This document shows positions 62,129 through 64,000 of a stretch of 64,000 nt of DNA, one piece after another. The notes under the pieces were generated by a model that was not told the origin of the DNA, searched no databases, and saw only the letters and a program-made list of their open reading frames with translations. Numbering within the stretch: the stretch's first letter is position 1; each line of letters opens with the position of its first letter. Source of the stretch: an uncultured Opitutales bacterium (GTDB lineage Bacteria > Verrucomicrobiota > Verrucomicrobiia > Opitutales > Intestinicryptomonadaceae). The position numbers and the translations under genes were made by a program. Location: the NCBI GenBank assembly GCA_900546565.1, contig URDC01000003.1, positions 53,905 through 117,904 on the forward strand, given 5' to 3'.

Positions 62129-62560
62129 ATGAGTAAAGAAATCGAAGAAGGTTCGAGCCTGTCGCTCGACTACACAAAATTGAAGAAAGTCGCGGCATGT
62201 TCCGAAGACGTAATTCCCGCAATCGCACAAGACGCAAAGTCGGGCGAAGTGCTCATTGTCGGCTATGTCAACGCCCTCGCGCTCGAAACCGCCGTCAAGG
62301 AAGGTATGGCGACGTTTTGGAGCACGTCCAGAAACGAACTCTGGATTAAAGGCAAAACGAGCGGCGACTACCTCGAAATTGTCGACATTCTCGTGAACTG
62401 CGAGCAGAATTCCATTGTCTATAAAGTCAATATGAAGGGCAAAGGCTCGTGCCACACCAAGAAAAAGGACGGCACAACGCGCACTGGCTGCTACTATCGC
62501 CGCATCAAAATCAGGGACGGCAAAATCGACGGTCTCGAATTTTTGGCGGGCGAAGAATAA
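62129..62560 (+). CDS. hisI: Phosphoribosyl-AMP cyclohydrolase
   Basis: 143 residues, HisI alone without the HisE domain. FWSTSRNELWIKGKTSGDYL (63-82) is diagnostic. Zinc cysteines are Cys91, Cys108 and Cys121. The magnesium motif DCDxD is NCEQN here (Asn90, Glu92, Asn94), so two aspartates are replaced by asparagine. Third step of histidine synthesis; no other his gene is in view. Confidence 0.88.
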   Translation: MSKEIEEGSSLSLDYTKLKKVAACSEDVIPAIAQDAKSGEVLIVGYVNALALETAVKEGMATFWSTSRNELWIKGKTSGDYLEIVDILVNCEQNSIVYKVNMKGKGSCHTKKKDGTTRTGCYYRRIKIRDGKIDGLEFLAGEE

Positions 62561-62809
62561 TCCGCGCGGGCGCATCAACCCCCGCGGCTTTGCGCCACGC
62601 GGCGGGGTGTCTCGGCTTGGATGGGTCGGAGGTCTTTCGTTTCCCGCGCCGCGATTCCCCGCGCGCCTTTCGGACTCCCGATTTATTCGGGGCACGTTGC
62701 GGGGGTCTCTGAAATGCCGCGCGGCATATTTTGTCGATTCGGATTTTTTTGCTGGATTTTCGGCGGACGCTCTTCTAATCTACAAACATTACCAATTCAA
62801 TTACAGGTT

Positions 62810-63937
62810 ATGAAATTCAAAATCAACAAAGAACATTTCATTACGGGCTTGCGTCAGGTCATAAATGTGGTCGGAACAAACACGCAGTTCCCCGAGCTTA
62901 AAAATGTCCTGATTAAGGCTGAAAAGGGAATTGTCGCGCTCACAACCACGAATCTCGACTTGGCTATCCGCTGCGCAATCAAGGCGGAAGTCGAAGCCGA
63001 AGGCGAAATTACTCTGCCTGCAAAGACCTTGGCGAAAATCGTTATGGCGGTTCCCCAGCAGGAAATCACCGTCGAATCCACCGACGGCGTTTTGGCGAAC
63101 ATTCGCTCGGGGCGTTCGAGCTTCAAGCTCAACGGTCTCAAAGCCGAAGGCTTCCCCCCGCTGCCGAGTTTTGTCGACCAGCACAACTACGAGTTTAACC
63201 CGCAGGAGCTGCTCGGTATGTTGCGTTCGGTTTCGTATGCGCAGAGCACTGACGAAAACCGCTATGTCCTCAACAGTGTCTACTTCAATTTTTCCGAAAA
63301 CAAGCTTTCGCTCGTAGCCACCGACGGCAAGCGTCTGGCGTTGATTTCGCGCGAGCTCAAACTCGACCCCGAAGAGGAGGGCAGCATTATTCTGCCCGCC
63401 AAAACCGTCGCCGAGCTCGAAAAGCTTTTGACGCAGGGCAAGGCGTTGAAAATCAGTTTCAACAACCGCCAAGTCGCCTTCGATATTGCTGTTGACGAAG
63501 ACTCCGAAAGCAACGGTCTGACGGGTTCGATTTACCTCGTCTCGAAGATTCTCGAAGGCAACTATCCCAACTACAAGCAGGTTATCCCCAAGGAAGCCGA
63601 GCAGCGCATCAAGATTGAGCGCGAGCTTATGCTCGAAGCTGTCCAGCGCATTTCCCTTATGGCGAGCGACAAGCAGAAGTTGGTGCGCTTGAAGATGTCC
63701 AAAAATCTTCTCGAAATCTCCTGCCAGAGTGTCGATGTCGGCGAGGCGAACGAGCCCATTGAAATCGAATACGACGGTCCCGAAGTCCGCATTGGTTTCA
63801 ATCCCGACTTCCTCCAAAGTCCGTTGCGCAACCTCACCAAAGACGAAGTTTACTTCGAGTTCAAGGACGAAAATACCCCCGGTGTTTTCAAAACGCTCGA
63901 CAACTTCCTGTGTGTGGTTATGCCTATGCGCCTCTAA
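62810..63937 (+). CDS. dnaN: DNA polymerase III beta clamp
   Basis: 375 residues from the ATG at 62810; the earlier open frame has no family match. Three clamp domains, with [20 protein letters not shown] at the N-terminus, [20 protein letters not shown] (about 138-157) opening domain II, and the C-terminal MPMRL that forms the clamp-peptide pocket. dnaA and recF are not adjacent. The 249-base gap before it shows no clear gene or promoter. The mosaic repeat begins a few bases after the stop. Confidence 0.95.
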   Translation: MKFKINKEHFITGLRQVINVVGTNTQFPELKNVLIKAEKGIVALTTTNLDLAIRCAIKAEVEAEGEITLPAKTLAKIVMAVPQQEITVESTDGVLANIRSGRSSFKLNGLKAEGFPPLPSFVDQHNYEFNPQELLGMLRSVSYAQSTDENRYVLNSVYFNFSENKLSLVATDGKRLALISRELKLDPEEEGSIILPAKTVAELEKLLTQGKALKISFNNRQVAFDIAVDEDSESNGLTGSIYLVSKILEGNYPNYKQVIPKEAEQRIKIERELMLEAVQRISLMASDKQKLVRLKMSKNLLEISCQSVDVGEANEPIEIEYDGPEVRIGFNPDFLQSPLRNLTKDEVYFEFKDENTPGVFKTLDNFLCVVMPMRL

Positions 63938-63942
63938 CCTAA

Positions 63943-64000
63943 AAACCGCGAGGGCGTCCCGCTGGGCGGGCTCCCATAGCGGGGTTTTTTATAAGTTCGG
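63943..64000 (+). repeat. Mosaic terminator module A, site 5 (runs off window)
   Basis: AAAACCGCGAGGGCGTCCCGC and the following 36 bases match 49565-49612 with few differences. CCCGCT / AGCGGG (63958-63983) with T6 (63985-63990) terminates dnaN. The copy continues past the window end. Confidence 0.85.

Overview
The window looks like a chromosomal stretch of a Gram-negative bacterium, probably from the PVC group (Verrucomicrobiota, Opitutales-like gut lineage). This is an inference from gene content: an OprB-type porin, O-antigen genes, TatA, a secreted GH5-like glycosidase, a secreted FAD-dependent oxidoreductase, an FloA/NfeD operon, and generally weak Shine-Dalgarno sequences. Most of the window is GC-rich. 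The block at about 9-22.5 kb is visibly AT-rich and looks acquired.

Layout. 1-1083: a truncated GH5-like glycosidase. 1.2-6.0 kb: a redox/aldehyde-stress locus (flavodoxin, Fe-alcohol dehydrogenase, DUF4405 membrane protein) divergent from an AraC regulator and followed by a CMD-cupin protein; two of its promoters carry the same direct repeat. 6.3-8.3 kb: an OprB-type porin and a DtxR-family metalloregulator that share an exact GTTAG-N6-CTAAC palindrome. 8.4-29 kb: a surface polysaccharide locus. It holds a GNAT, a decayed epimerase, O-antigen ligase/polymerase-type proteins, a flippase, glycosyltransferases, a pyruvyltransferase, a MenD-like ThDP enzyme with an SDR, then manC, gmd, fcl, a DegT aminotransferase and the initiating phosphoglycosyl transferase. 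29-35 kb: FAD oxidoreductase, a NapH/NapG-like Fe-S membrane protein with a DUF362 partner, and a TauE/SafE permease. 35.4-40.3 kb: NfeD, FloA, an unknown membrane-anchored protein, and a branching enzyme with an unusual basic tail. 40.3-49.6 kb: tRNA-Tyr, rpsT, nuclease, dus, trmH-like, murA, infC, amidase, mscS. 50-64 kb: tatA, unknown secreted proteins, dapA-dapB-ruvA-mrp, mutL, mpl, hisI, dnaN.

How the genes fit together. The polysaccharide genes form a nearly complete Wzx/Wzy-type pathway: GDP-mannose supply, conversion to GDP-fucose-type sugars, initiation on undecaprenyl phosphate, chain extension, flipping, polymerisation and ligation. murA, mpl and the amidase serve peptidoglycan synthesis and recycling, and dapA/dapB feed it with diaminopimelate.

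The most unusual feature is non-coding. Mosaic intergenic repeats at about 31.0-31.5, 49.6-49.9, 53.3-53.5, 57.6-58.15 and 63.95-64.0 kb are built from strings of short perfect palindromes, mostly with three-base loops, plus terminator hairpins. They begin at or within the stop codon of the adjacent gene.
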